Positions 46,256 to 60,400 of a stretch of 64,000 bases of DNA are shown here, one piece after another. The stretch lies in contig NC_136000.1 of assembly GCF_048128805.1 (NCBI RefSeq), forward strand, positions 11,434,354-11,498,353, given 5' to 3'. The notes beneath the pieces are model-generated. The model saw only the letters and a program-made list of their open reading frames with translations. It had not been told where the DNA came from and did no database searches. The translations under genes were made by a program, and so were the position numbers. The DNA comes from Centroberyx gerrardi. Its lineage: Eukaryota; Chordata; Actinopteri; Beryciformes; Berycidae. Within the stretch, counting starts at the first letter, position 1; every line of letters starts with the position of its first letter.

Positions 46256-47764
46256 AAATATTCCATTCTGTATATTGTAAAATATCCCAAACAGATATTG
46301 TTGACCACAAAAGTGGTCGTAACTCAGTTTTGACCAAATGTGTAGTTAGTGTGGTTTTGCTTTGTAAGTAGATCAGTGTAGTTTAATGCTCTGGGAATAA
46401 AGGCTAACCAATCTCAATTTTAGGATTGAATACACGTTACACATATTAGGTTAGGCCATATGTTGCCTTTCATGTTGGGAGAGTTGGGAACACTGTGTAC
46501 GTGGCCGTTGAGGGTTGGGAACACTTAGTGCAGCTAAATATGATACTCCTGGAAGTCCCCTTAACAAAGCATAATGGGCAGGTAGCCTTGTAGCTGGAAT
46601 TACTATTCTGAGTGGATTGGGTATGACCTGAATGTATTGATTAACATAGCCATGCTGCTGTGCAAATGTCTGTGTGACTCTCTCTTTTAGTAATGTTATC
46701 AAAATTCCCACCTTGGCCAGCCCTATGTTCTCTCATCCCTATATGATACTTATTATTGGGGAGTAATGAGTTACAAACTCTGCTTTGTCTTTAACAAGTA
46801 ATGTAGGCTAAAACATTGAGTCATTATCCAGTTAGCCTACTATCATATCACATGGTCTTGTCCACTACATGTAGGTCTGTTTAAAATATCTAGGATAGTG
46901 TATTTTTTTTGGCTGTGGCAGCAGGTGGCAATTTGCCTGGTTCTAACCAGACTCTTTGACTCTTTTTGAGTCTGGAGTCGGGAGTCTCTTTTTGAGGCCT
47001 TGCTGTTGCCTGCGGCGCGAGCGTCACTATTGATGAGGTGTTGTGATTGGAGCATTTGCTTTCTGAATTCTGAGTGCTTGGCAACTTAATGACACTACCT
47101 ACCCTCATTTGAATGACATATCTGGCAACCAGTAAAACTTAGCACTCACAACTTAGCAGTTGAGCACATTATTCAGCTCCATCTCAGGTGTCTAGACGGT
47201 CACCTTCCAGCTACAGCTGGATTGGAGGTCTAGCTCAGTGGGCTAGGTGGCAGTAGCTACAGCGACCAGCCCAAGAGGTTTTTGGACTTTTTTGAAAAGA
47301 TCAACAAAGTGCAGAAAATGTTAAGCAAATTGAAACCCACATGCACCAGCTAGGGCCTGTGATGTCTGTAGGCATGGCTCGTCCAGCAGAGGCATGAGCT
47401 GTTGCTTTGCCTCTGTCTTGCTGCCTGAAATGGCGAAGGTCTTCTGGCTATGTTAGCTTAGCATTTGAACAGAAGTTTCATTGTAGGGCGCGTCTTGGTT
47501 TGCCAACATACGGTTTTCCACATGGGCATTTGAGTTGGTAGATGACGTTGCATGATGATATCTTGCCTTTTTTCCTGGTTAACGGATGATTGGAGAAGGG
47601 ACAGTATGAGGTGAATTGTGACTTAGCCTATTATTAGCTCTGCGCCTGTCTAAGAATGTACGTATAGATCTACCTCTTCTGCCTTAGGCTACTTTTTTGG
47701 CATTTTCGCTTTTATTAGATCAAACTGGAGAGAGACAAAAAAGATTGGGAAAGAGAAGGGGATT

Positions 47765-47860
47765 TTTATTTTTTATTTTATTTAACCTTTATTTAACCAG
47801 GCAGGTCAATTAAGAACAAATTCTTATTTACAATGACGGCCTAGCAAGAGGACAAAAGGA
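47765..47860 (+). repeat. Fish retroposon tail
   Basis: TTTAACCTTTATTTAACCAG and AAGAACAAATTCTTATTTAC plus AATGACGGCCTAG form a string very common in teleost genomes. The exact LINE/SINE family is not assigned. Confidence 0.7.
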
Positions 47861-48855
47861 CCTCTCGAAGGGTAAGGGGGAAAAGGGGACAACAACAAAA
47901 ACACGCAAAAGAAACTAAACAAAGAACAATCCAGATAAGACTATCAGACACAAATGTTACATGCATCGCAGAGGCAGAGAAACCCAACACAGTATGGGAA
48001 CGGGGAAATAATCAAAACACACACCAAACAAACAACCAAATAAAATTAGGCTACAAGTCATGCAAGTCATGAAGCAGAACAGACAAATTTCTTTGTCAGT
48101 TAACATGCTATAAAAGCCCTTGGCCCAATTCAAATCCAGGATGTTGCGTTTCAATGGTTTGCGCAGACCAGCGAGCCACCAGGACACCCCCAAAAATAAG
48201 ATTTTGTATCGTCAGACACATGGCTATGTTTCCATAACACCCAGTATAATACCCATAGCTCTCACCAATTCCTGACCAATCACACGATCAGAACAGATCT
48301 TACGCTCGTTCTGCTGTCACTCTGTCCTCAGCGGCAATTTGACATAGCTATCTCTGTGCTCCGTAACAGCTCTGGTATCTTAAAACCCTGCACGGCTGTT
48401 TGAAAACAAGCACAGATCCCGTACAGACCCACGGCACATGTTCAATTTTATGCACTGAAGCACTGCGACACGGTTAAATTACCTAATTCCACTAACGTTA
48501 CTTAAATACCACAAGGTAACGTTAAAGGCACCAGCCGTTAAAGTTTGTAGGGCAGCGAAGACGAGTTACTGTCTGCAAATCCCCGTTACTGACTGTGGAA
48601 TGTTAAGTGTCAGTTTTGTTTTCACACCGGGAGACTCTGTGGATTGAGTTCAATGCTGCTGGTCTGCTGTCGGTACATCTCAGACAGACATGACGTGATG
48701 CGCACATCAGGCGCATTAGAGATCGATTTAGATCCAATTCTATACAGTGAGCAACTTTTGATTTGTGTGCCTCTGTATGGGAAACACTGCATCTCACAGT
48801 CAAAAACGCCCTCTAGAGGCCATCTGACGAAGCGCATCATCTCACTAAGCACTAC

Positions 48856-48882
48856 CTGACTGACTGACTGACTGACTGACTG
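48856..48882. repeat. (GACT)n microsatellite
   Basis: Six perfect GACT tetranucleotides. Confidence 0.93.
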
Positions 48883-49367
48883 CCTGACCTGAATTTGCCT
48901 TGTGATGCCCTCGGCTGCGCCGTGGGAAAAATGTAATCTTACCATATAAGTCTGATCCACCGTTCTTTCAAGCATTCTCTCTTGGAGAATCTGTAAAATG
49001 CTGTACGACGACGCTGTTGCGTAAAGCACTATGGAATTTTCTTGTCTTGTACCAATGATTTTTTTTCTCCTTTCAAAATTTCAAAATGCAAATCCAATTT
49101 AGTTTTTTACTTTACTCTTGCATTGTAAATTCTCTGATTGTTTGAATGAGTGGAACCATATGGAACCCAGCTGTTCTCAAATCTGGGTGCTACAAATGAA
49201 CGGCCAAAACACTTCCAGAACCATCGGGATTACCAGCAGGGCCGAGATCGAAAAGTGGCCACTGGTATGCCAGTCTTATTCCACTGGCAGGTACCACTCC
49301 TCACCGGCAGCTGCCACAACAATCAGCTTCTGTCGACATTTAAGTGGTACCTCCGCTGGCAGGCTGG

Positions 49368-49692
49368 CACGCCCTCTACCACCAGCCCAACTCCAACATA
49401 CATATTCAAATAAGATATGCCTGAAATATTTAGGTTAACGTTGAATTAGCCTATTTTTAAATATCCTTGACTATGTTGTTGGCCTAGGCTGTTGTTAGCC
49501 TGGCTAATAGCTAGAGCTAGCCCAGCTGGCCGGACTAATAGAGAATTGAAAGACTAAGCTATATCAAATTGTCATCCATTATTGTAAGCGCTACACAAAA
49601 CTACAATCGCTTACAGCTTTACCTGTTGTAAAATCACACTGGAAGAAAAAGCGTATCTTATGAGGTTGGACCGGCAGTAGAGGGCGTGCCAG
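49368..49692. repeat. Inverted repeat pair
   Basis: GGCACGCCCTCTACCACCAG at 49368 is matched in inverse at about 49670-49692 (GGCAGTAGAGGGCGTGCC). The pairing extends over about 40 bp with mismatches, to AAGATATGC against GCGTATCTT. It could be a foldback element or the ends of an old transposon. Confidence 0.65.
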
Positions 49693-51454
49693 ATGCCAAG
49701 AACCTCCTTGGGTGGCATCTGCCAGCAGAAGTGGTATTACCACAGAACTTGAATGGATAGAACGGTCTTTCCCATTCAAATCAACATTACTGGATGGTTG
49801 TTCCGGCGGCCATTTTTATGTGTACCGTTGGGCTAGTTTCCGTATGAGCTGACTTACGGCAAGTTGCTAAGGCGAGAAGTTTTGCAGCAAGGACCAAAGC
49901 AGTGGAAAACTGGCATTGGAGCTGAATTAAGTTGTCACTCATGCCACCACTAGGTGGTGCTCTTTTACAAGTTGCTGCTGTCTTTTTAACTAGGTCAAAA
50001 GTTTTGACATCTGTGCAGTTAGTGGACGTGGTTATAGTTGAATTAAATTGTTTCAGGCCATGTCCATTAGCTGTTTGAAGTTAGCGAATGCTAACTTCTT
50101 CTCCACTAAAGGTAGGCTAAGCTATGTTAGTGTGTACCATTTATGGGGCTATATTAAATTAAGTTGATGATGCTTACCAGCTAGGTTTGCTAATATGCTG
50201 ATTTTGACGAGAAGAGCTAGCAGATGCCATATACCTACCGACCTGCCGCTGGGCCGCTGACTCTGCCTCCAATGGGTTGCCGGTGGCCCACCAACTGTGT
50301 GCTATCTGGGGCCTATCCCCATCCCCACTATCTGCTGTGGCCTTGCATGATTTGGTTGAAAAAAAAAAATTACTCACATTGTTGCAAAAAGTCCAGGCTG
50401 GTGAAAATTGTATGGCACCAATTAAACTTAATTTGCGTATTCTGTAAACATTTTTGTTGTTTTGTTATTTTTTGTTGTTGTGTTTTTCTTTCTGTCATAT
50501 AGCCTGTTTGATTTTTAAATGAAATAATGTAAATTTTATTGATTGACTTTGACTACCCATGAAGACTAGTGTTGGAAATTAGCTCTGTCTGTATACACAT
50601 ATAGGCCTGCACACTGCTTTTGCAACGGTCATCTGCACTTCTCCCTTACAAATAAACTCGTAGGCTAAGCTAAACTAAACAAATCTTCATCAATCCAAAT
50701 TCATTAAAAACATAGTTCAAAATTGACACAAACGTTTGCCTAAAACATAATACCAGTAGGCCTAACGTGTCGATCGAGCAATTTTGCTCAATGATTCACA
50801 GCAGCCTAATGTAATCATGCTAAATATGCGTTAAAACCACAGTCTATGGTTACAACTCATAATCTCGCTTTACTGTACATAACCATAAACTGATACACAT
50901 TGTATATCACACACGGACAGTAACACACCTTTGATGATCAGATTATGCCCGTTTGCACAATTGTTGTTAATATTCACTAAATAGTCACGGGATTAAGGGA
51001 GAAAACACACAAATGAGAACTGAACCGGAGGCGCAAGCCTTGGCAAAGCGACAACTGCCTCGACCAGACTGTGGAGGCTTTCAAGATGGATGCGTTCGTT
51101 TAGAGAGGTTTCTGTTTCTTTTTCGAAACCACGTATCCAAGCGCTGGGTCGCGACAAGTAATTAGGTGATCGTGAAGCTATCAGTATCAAACGGTTTTAA
51201 TGGTATAGGACGACAAAAGTGGATTTAACTGGATATATTTCCTACGGGTTGTATTCTGTCGTTAAATTGGTAACTTCCTGGTTGTCGCAGTAATATGTCT
51301 GTAGAAACTGTCGCGAATGGTGAACTGACTTTCAAAAGATTGTTGACTACAAGGCATATGGGACGTTACTATTTTGTTGGAATGTTTAAAACCAACGACA
51401 AAAGTTTTCATCGAAAGGCAAAGGGAGAGCCACAGATTTCCTAAGTGTTCAGCA

Positions 51455-54400
51455 ATGGAAAATACGAATGGTGGTGCCTCGATTAAAGGTGACGATCGTT
51501 CCTGCCCTCGTGTAACTTTCACTTTAAGCTGTACAATAATTTGTGGATTGGGGGGTTTATTTGTTTTGGTCACTAATCTTGAGACGGAGACCATAGGCTA
51601 CATTATTACGAGAAAGAGCATTTAAATAGGTCGGTTCCCTGTCCAGGAGAACTGCGTTTCTAGGCTTGTGAAATAATCAGGAAACTTTTTTTTTTTTTTT
51701 TTCCAGGCAAAAGCGAAAACACATTGGCTTTAAATTCGCTAGTAGCCCACCACTCGTGTTTCATGCTTTTTATATCCCTCTGTCCACTTTTAGGTGTTTT
51801 GGTACCTGTGCCAGAAAGTTCAGAGTTATTTCACAACAACATTCTGGCCCCACTTCAGAGTGCGTACTTGTATGAGGAGTCAAAGCAGTCTTTCAGATAC
51901 AAATCAGCCTTCTTGATCAACAATCCCACACTGGAGGAACAGGTAAATCCATATTTTATTCTCCATGTCCCACCATTTGATTTATACACACTTAGTAAAA
52001 TGGCCGTACTGTTGTAATTTGATGTTTGCTGTCTTTATGGTCTTAGATTTTGAGGGGGGTCTGGCTGCAGACCTCCACTGTCAGGCCAGCTCCAGGCTCA
52101 GGTCTCTTCTTCGTCAGTTATTTTGAACACTGCGTCATTAGAATGAGAGAAGAAGAGACCTGAGCTTGGAGCTGTTTTCATGTGAACTTTGAGATTAAGA
52201 GTAATTGTAAAGAGTCATATCACTCAGTCATACCACTTTCAATCAACAGCAGCACTGTTTTTTATGCTAAATGCCAAGGATATTGCTAAATATTTAAGTA
52301 TGTCATCCTATTAGCAGTGGCTACATTTATGTTTAGGTGATTTAATTTAGCTTGTATGCTTATCAGAGAACCTGGGCGAAGAAGAAAAAGAATGTTACAT
52401 AATAATAATAATAATAGGAACTAAACCTTTAATGCTATGAGTGAAACCTCAGTGAAATCAAATGAATGTCTGCAATGAGTTTCAAAGTAATTTTTCTGCC
52501 TTTTTTATATCAGTATAAAACCTACCGAGCAAAGAGAAGAGATGCAGGATACTCATCAGAGGATCTGAAGGAATCATATGGGTTTTTGCTGTTTGATGAC
52601 GCAAACAAGGTACAGAAAAATAACTGTGCTGACCATAGAAACATTGTCTCACAGAAGAAAGCCCAATCATTTTGCTTGTATTAAATTTCAATTTTTCTTT
52701 GTTTAAAGGCTAATATACTTGGAGAAACTGGTGTGCTCACTGGAAACAGCACAGGCACAACTCTCGGAGATCCCTCTAAGGGTAAATAGTGTTTTCGCTT
52801 TTGTTTCCAAACTGACATGTTTCAACCTTGCCAACCCACTTCCACCCCAGTGATTAGATCGAGTACGCAGTGTGCGTACTGTAAGCAGTGAAAAAACAAG
52901 ATGTCATGTTTCTGTAGAGAAATTACCCAATTATTAAGGTATGCATACAATCAGATTTGTACCATGCAACTTAATAACATTGCTTGCCATATATATTATA
53001 GGTTACTTCAATGTGAATGCATGCAAACATTCGTAAGTCAAAAGATCAAGTACAGCAATTCTCTTACCAAGCTAAGGATTGGTCCATGTTGTGTCTCTGG
53101 TGTCCCCCTGATTTTGAAAGTGAAACTACGCCCAACAGTTATATCAGTGCATAAAAATGAAACTGGAAGAGAAATTCTGCTGTGAAACATAAACTAACCC
53201 TATAGCAAAACAGAATATAAAGTGTGTTGGAGACCAATAGACAGAAGGGGAATAACTAGCTAGTAAAGTTAATAAATTCAGCTTAATTGTAGCATGCTTT
53301 CCTGCTGCTCCTGTTTTTTTGCTTATACATCAACCTCAAGTTTTAAAGTGTTACTTAACTAGTCAAGGTCGGATCAGTCCCTGGCTTTGCAGGTGGGAGA
53401 GATATGGGAAACAGATTATCTACAACTGTACAAAGTTTTTGTCTCTTATCTCTCTGCCCAGCCTAGGCTGTGATAACTGGCAGTTATAAAGTAAAAACAT
53501 TGGTCAAAATCCTTTTTTGTTGAGGTGTTACATCTCTGAGCTGTAGTATGAAACCATATTGGAGAACCATATTAAAACAAGAATTCCAGTGTGTCATATG
53601 TAATTTAATGTAGCAGTGTTGCTTTGGGATAATCCTGTTCTTGTGCACATTGCAGTACTACTAAAACAAATTCTCATTAAAACACATTAATTACATTAAG
53701 AAATAAAGAATATTAGGACTACAATTCTTTATCCTTTAAAGGGAGATTTGGCAAAGTTATACTGATATTTTAATAAGCTTTTTCTCTAATATCTGTGGCA
53801 GTTTTCTTAGCTTTGGCAGCGCACTACTGAATAAATACAAAGGAAACACTGAATTTATCAATCCAGTTTTTGGATGTTGGATTTACCTACTTTTGAGATA
53901 TGAAACTTTTTGTTTTCATTGGAGAGAGAACTTAACAGAACGCCTCTCATTCTCTTATGAAGCAACTTATCCTCTTGAATGTACATCGGCTATCTTGCAT
54001 ACCTTAGGTCAAATCAGTACAAAACTGTATATATACAGCAAACAGTGCTTAACAAGTTGCCTCTTGGACGATTGAAGTCAACCCTATTGGATTTTCTGCC
54101 ATTTTGATTTTTGGCTGCGGCCACCAGCTAGTTTAAATCACTCTGTCGGCCCAAAAACGTCTCAATCAGTTAAACAATATTGCTGCTATGTTATGAAATT
54201 TGTTGGATACAGTCCAGCACTGAGTGTTAGTGAATGTGATCATGGTGAGCTTGGTTTATGTTTGCATATTGTCAAGGACATTGTTAGGCTCAACACAAGC
54301 AGGACAGCAGCGGCTAGTGAGCCTATGTGTATCTGACACAGCCACAAATTGAGGGAAACTTTGCAGATGATAGAGAATTAGAGGCTAGTAAGGGATTGGG

Positions 54401-57400
54401 TCAGTAGCTTACTCGAATCAAAGTAACACTGGGCATATTGATTATTTCAAGACAGCCGTGAGTTTTCATGAAATAATGTCACTGTAGCATTGTATCTTGG
54501 CCAATCAGAAGGCACAGCCAGAACTACTTGGTTTGTAGTGGCTCATAGCTCATAGCTGGATTTGCATGGCCATTATGGCATTTGGTTTACACATCCCAAC
54601 CTCTTGATGGGACATTAACATAAATTACATGCAAAGCTCACCAAAAAGGAAGCCGAATAGCAGCACTTGGAGTGCTTTGCCATTTGTAATTATGTAAGTA
54701 CAAAGATGGAGGCATATAGGCCTTAACTGCCACTGTTTCCATGAATGTCAAAAGCTAATCTTTGAACTTAAATATTAAGCTCTTGACCCTTGTTTTAAAG
54801 ATTTAACTTCTTGCTTGAAACCTCTTGTGGCTACAGTATGTGTGTCTTTCTTGGTTATGGCCTATTAGACCATATATAGTGTTGTTCCTGTCTAAAGCCC
54901 GGAGGTTCAACAGCATGAAACGTGTTTTTCAAGTCGGTGTGCAGTTGACCATAACTTAAGAACATTCACATTTACTTTTAGTGGACATTGTACAATTGGT
55001 GACTGTTTAGTGAGTGGCTTGGTGCCCTGATTCATGAAAATAGTTCTCAAAGGTGTGGTGTGCCCTTGGCAGCTGTGTCAGACTCACTTTTCAAGGTGTG
55101 GCTTTGCTGTTGGAGGAGTGTCGTTTGTTTGGAAGACTGCTTGAGAGTTATGAGTGAAGCATTGTACCCAAAGGATAAAAAAGTTGTTTTGTATTTAAAT
55201 GTATCCTCAAATACTGATAAATTGTCCTCCCTATATTTTCCATACATGATATGGAAGCACATTTATGAGTGAAAGGTTCTTGTGTTTACTCAGGTGTGTA
55301 TATATCAACGTACTCTGACTGCCTGGACCTCAATCGCTGGTATCATGGGAAATCTGGCTACATTGCCATCATCAGGCTGACAAAGGTATTGGAAAAAGAA
55401 AATGATAAAATGAGTATAGAGATAATTGGGTCATTGTGTTCATTTAACCTCTTCTACCCTACAAACGCATGTTGCACAGCTAAGCTTTGTTCAAACTCAC
55501 AACTTTATTTTAAATTGTAGTCCCAAGTTTTCCAAAGATACCAAATATGTCATGCTGAATTACAGGGAAATGTGTATATAATGATGCACCAGACATCTAG
55601 ATTTTTTTTTTTTACATCTGATGTAATGGTGCTACCATAAAAATGGCATCTTGGCTTTGAATGTTTCACTCAATATAAGCAGCTAGTGTTGGAACCAAGT
55701 GTTGGAACAAGCAGATACAGAATATGTATGTGACATTGTCATACAGTATGGAAAAAATGTTCTAAATCTATGTTTCTAAATGTCTAACTTTGTAGCTGCT
55801 TAAGGGGAAGTGGAAAGTCAGGGTGCAAGGGGTTTAAGAAAAAACTGTTTTCTATGAAACAATTTTCAAATCATCTTCCTTTGTGGTTTTCAATAGGGTC
55901 GAGTTAAAACAGTTTCAGAGAACTACACCCAGAACCTCACCGCACCCTCTGTGGGATTTGACTGCCATGTGTCAAAACAGTTGTCAGCGGTGTCTGCCAA
56001 CACCAGCTCCTTCCTTGCCTTTGAGAGAACCCAGGTGAGATTCACACTCTCCTCATCTGACTGGTACCACAATGTCAGCAGCAGTTTTAATTTGCAGATG
56101 CAGTTATTCTGTTGAGCAATTCGATGGGGGATGAAGGCGGTACACTTGTTAACACAGATTGTTCACTGCTTCCCCCTATTTATACAATTATAAATGTACA
56201 GAAAATCAGTGCAAACAACATGCTAACACTAACCAACGACTAACCTCATATCACTAGTGGTATCAATGCTCAGAGAATTTACATTTCCCACCACCATAGT
56301 ACATGGTATGCGGGACATTATGTCGTATGTGCCGTGTGTTTGTGTCTGTGTGTAGACACATTCTTGTGAACACAATAACACAATAACAATACATGATAGA
56401 AACTTCATATTTACACCACAGGTTTCCTTTATAGATGATCTGATTTGATTTTGGAGTACCTTGCTGCATAAATGTGCATATTAATGATAAGAAATTGTGG
56501 GATATTGGGCAGCTGAAGTGCCTCTTGCTTTGGTCTTGCAGTATTACATGTATGAGCTGCTACATGATGGAAGTAGCAAAACGGCCCAATCTCCCAGCCA
56601 TGCCTGTCCAATTGCCATTGTATCATTTTCATATGCGGATACCAAGGCAACAGCTTTAGACCCACAGGAGAAAAGGTACTGTAACACTACAACAATACTG
56701 TACATCCTGTGCCCTCTGTGTTTTATAGTAAATGTACCACACCAAATACCATTTCATCCATGCAGAGAATCTTTAAGCTGGAAAGTTAATTGTGTTTCCC
56801 AATTTCTCTTTTCAGTGAGGAGGAAAAAATCGGTAGGTAATATTTAATTAATGGCAAACCTGGTAGGATTTTCTCCATATTTATCATTGTCAAAAGCAAT
56901 ACGATAACCACCATCAGTGCTTTATTCTATAGTCCCTCTGAGGTACTTTCTGTTGGCGTACACCATGTCCTCTTCTGGCTGTTTTTGTTTTGCAACTTGC
57001 CAGTCTGCCATAAGGGATTTTTCATGAGTAATTGAACCCAGGAATCTCTGAAATTGTATCAAATAAAAGCACTAAACAGCTCATTGGGGCCACTGTTTGA
57101 AGAATGTGTCATCACAACTAATACACAGCAATATATTAATGATAATCTCCTACACTTAGTACCTTTTTAAAATGATTGTCAGTCATTTGTATGAGGTGTC
57201 AACATTCTCAATTCACTGCAAATGGACCATTTCTGAACATGTATATTGTTTTTGATAGTTGTTGTATGTGGTAATGTGATTCCAGTGTGTCACTATTTAC
57301 CCTGGAGGGGTCAGCTTCAGATCAACACCCAGTTCTATGATGTTGGACTGAAGTCCACAACAGGGGCCTTGATCCCTGCAAAACTGTAAGTTAAATGTGA

Positions 57401-60400
57401 ACCATGCAATGTACATATTCTTAATTGACTCTCTAATATCTCGTATCATATAATCTGTTGTTTTTTATGCTTTGTCTTGCCTTTGAAGGCCAGCAGTGGT
57501 GAAAGTTGACCGAGCCATTTCCATGTTGGATCTGAGACGGTTGTTGCCGAAGGCCGTCTTTGAAACCTGCTTCTCTGGTGAAGGTACTAAAATTTTAGAG
57601 TATATCTGGATGAATGTTATATTATACCTAGTATTAACAAAGAATTCTTAATGAGCTTGGTATAATTTTTGCTGTCTTTCAGTCTCTCTGGATGACATAT
57701 GCTGCAGTCTGTGTGAGTTGGTTTCTTCTGAGGCAGAAGACTCCTCGCTCTCTCTGCTTATCCAGCAGCTCAAGGAGAAAGACCTAGTGAGTTTCTGTCA
57801 TCAGTCAATTGATCAATCTGTCCTTGTTATTTTCATGTCAATTTGCACTGCTTAATAAAATATTGTTGAATTTTGCTTGTTACATTTTTATATCTGAAAA
57901 CCTTATCTGATTTACGTACTGAACACACCTATTTTTGTACAGGCTCTCACTATTCAACTGAATGATGGCGGTTTTCTTATACTGTTACATTCGTCCCACT
58001 TCCTTACATATGATGGTAAGATATGGCAATGTTTTACTCCTGACATACAGTGTTATATGTTCTTGTCATTCACTTGATAAAATTACAGAGAATTCTACCT
58101 TTATGACTAGTCAATTTTATTGTCCCAGATGGGCGATTTGTGCTGCAGCAAGTATAAAACACATATCACAACATAAAACATATAGTATCACATAGAAACA
58201 TTAAAATAACGTGACACAGGTGACTCACACCACTGCACCAAAGTTCATTCCAGATCCATGAAAATAGGCGCAAGTGTCCATTCCTGCCCATGTGGCTTAT
58301 AATAAAATCATATCATAGACTATTGTATGTTTTTCAAGACAGTAATTCAATTTCAGACCAGCCGCATAATTTTTTAATTTAAAATTCACTTTCTTAAAAA
58401 AATTTAAATTTTCCAGATGCTGGGTCCAGTGCAACTGAGGCACTACAAGGCATGTTTGTGTTTCCAGAGTCACGAGCAATACAGAGAGGTGATGACAGCT
58501 TGCGTTAAGCAGTGGATATTTTTATTTGATTTATTTCTCATATATAAATGAATTGACATTTTCCCTGTTTAGCTGCACCTTAAGTTTGTTCATATGTAGC
58601 ATTAGTGGCATTCATCAATGCAAAAGTAAATTAAACAAGCAATTTCTTGTTTCATCACAGACACAAAAGGTGGACAGAAAAAGCCTGCCATTTCATCTGA
58701 AATTCTTCGGGTTCTGCCAGCATTAAATTATGCAGAAAATGAAATGGAGAAAAGATCCACCCCAAGTGAGGAACTGTGTGGACTACTGGCACAGCATATG
58801 CAGAGCTACGCAGCGCTGATAAATCCTGGGCTGGCAGCAAGTCCCTCTAGGGAGGTCAGCATCTTTCCAGATCAGTATGATGTGCCTGATGCCCTCAAAC
58901 AACTCTACTCAGCCCCAAAGTGGACTAACAGGGCATGGCAGAGCTTCAGGTCATACCTAAGCCAGCCAGTCTCCTTTCAGTTGCCAGTGTCCAGGGCCTC
59001 GGAGCTCTTGGCAGCTGGACAAGAGGAGCGAAGAGAAGACCTTGATGACGAGGTCTACATCTGTCTGTCATCTCCCGAGGAGGCACCAGCCTCTCCTGCT
59101 AGCATGGGGTCACAAGACCAGTTCGGAGGCCAGGAATCCCCTGCACATGTTGAGACATTTGTGGACAGTCATATAGAAACTGTTGAAGCAAAGAATGACT
59201 CAACCATTATACCTCCAAATGAGGTGCCAGATGATTTGCAGGCCGGAGATGCTACCAAAGACATTGGGAAACCTGGCCTAGCAGTGCTGACCAAAACTGA
59301 TATTCTTACAGGGGCAAAAAATCTCTTTATTTCTCCCACATCAAGTGACCTCCCAACAGAGCTGATTGTCAGCATTACCTCTGCAGAGGGAACTGCAGGA
59401 GTCATTGATGAGGGTCTGAGTATGATCAGTGCTGTGTCAGCAACAAAGCATCATGACATTGAACTTTCTGATTTATCAGCAGCCAAATTACAAACGGCAG
59501 GTGTCAACTCTCTGAATGATAAGACTGATAAAGCTAAAAATGCTTTAGATCTGCCTGAGGTCGGTAACAAACCGACCACAAAAACGCATTGGAAGAAACG
59601 ACGCAAGGGTCGTGGCAAAGGGAGTAAAAAGTCATCTAAATCTTGTGTTCAGACTTCCAGTTTGGAAACAGTCAAATTACCAGTGGAGGCTGACAACTCT
59701 ATGAGTGAGAACCATGACAAGACCAAGCACCCATCAGACCATTCAGGGATGAATAAACCCTCAAAAATTGATTGGAGGAAATTACGAAGGCGTCGCCGTA
59801 AAGGTGGAAAACTGTCATCAAAAAACAAAAAAGTGAGATCTGCTGCAGTTAAACTCATGGAAAAAGAACCAGAGACCATGGAAAGCACAATTTTAACAGA
59901 ACATGATGCTTATCCTCTGAGAAAGAAAACAGAACGATGGGACTTGAAGCCAATCATCACCAAATGTGGAAGAATCTTGGTTCCACATGGTGCTGTAGAT
60001 TTTGCTGATCAGATAAGGTCTTTAAAAGATACGCACAAATCTTCAAAAGATGAACCGTGCCCTGACAAAATGATGGTTGAAGCCCCTGTGAAAGCTCTTG
60101 AAACAACAGAAATAGAGCAGGAGCCTAGCCCTGCTTTAGAGACAACACAGGAAAAGATGGAGACCACAGATGGAGGCAGCCATCTTCAAAACATCGTTGT
60201 CAGTCCTATTAATTCTGAACACAGCGAGTTGAGACAGTCAGATGATGACAATGGTTCAATCACTTGGAAGCTGGACACTAAGGACAATTCTTCAGAGAAT
60301 GTAGCAGAGGCAGTTGGCGCAGACACTCTTCCCTCAGAAGCTGTTCAAAAAAAGCACACTGATACTCCCTCCCCAGTAAAGAGTGCAAAAATGGGTGCAT

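Larger units (their letters stand above)
46256..51454. other. asb13-tasor2 intergenic sequence and tasor2 upstream region
   Basis: Apart from the repeats listed separately, I see no supportable gene. A moderately CpG-rich patch lies at 48500-48900 and another near 50990-51150. Either could be a tasor2 promoter. Confidence 0.45.

Noticed and set aside
47221..47255. tRNA-like A box (TAGCTCAGTGGG)
   Set aside because: No B box or cloverleaf follows within the required distance. Possibly a degenerate SINE head.
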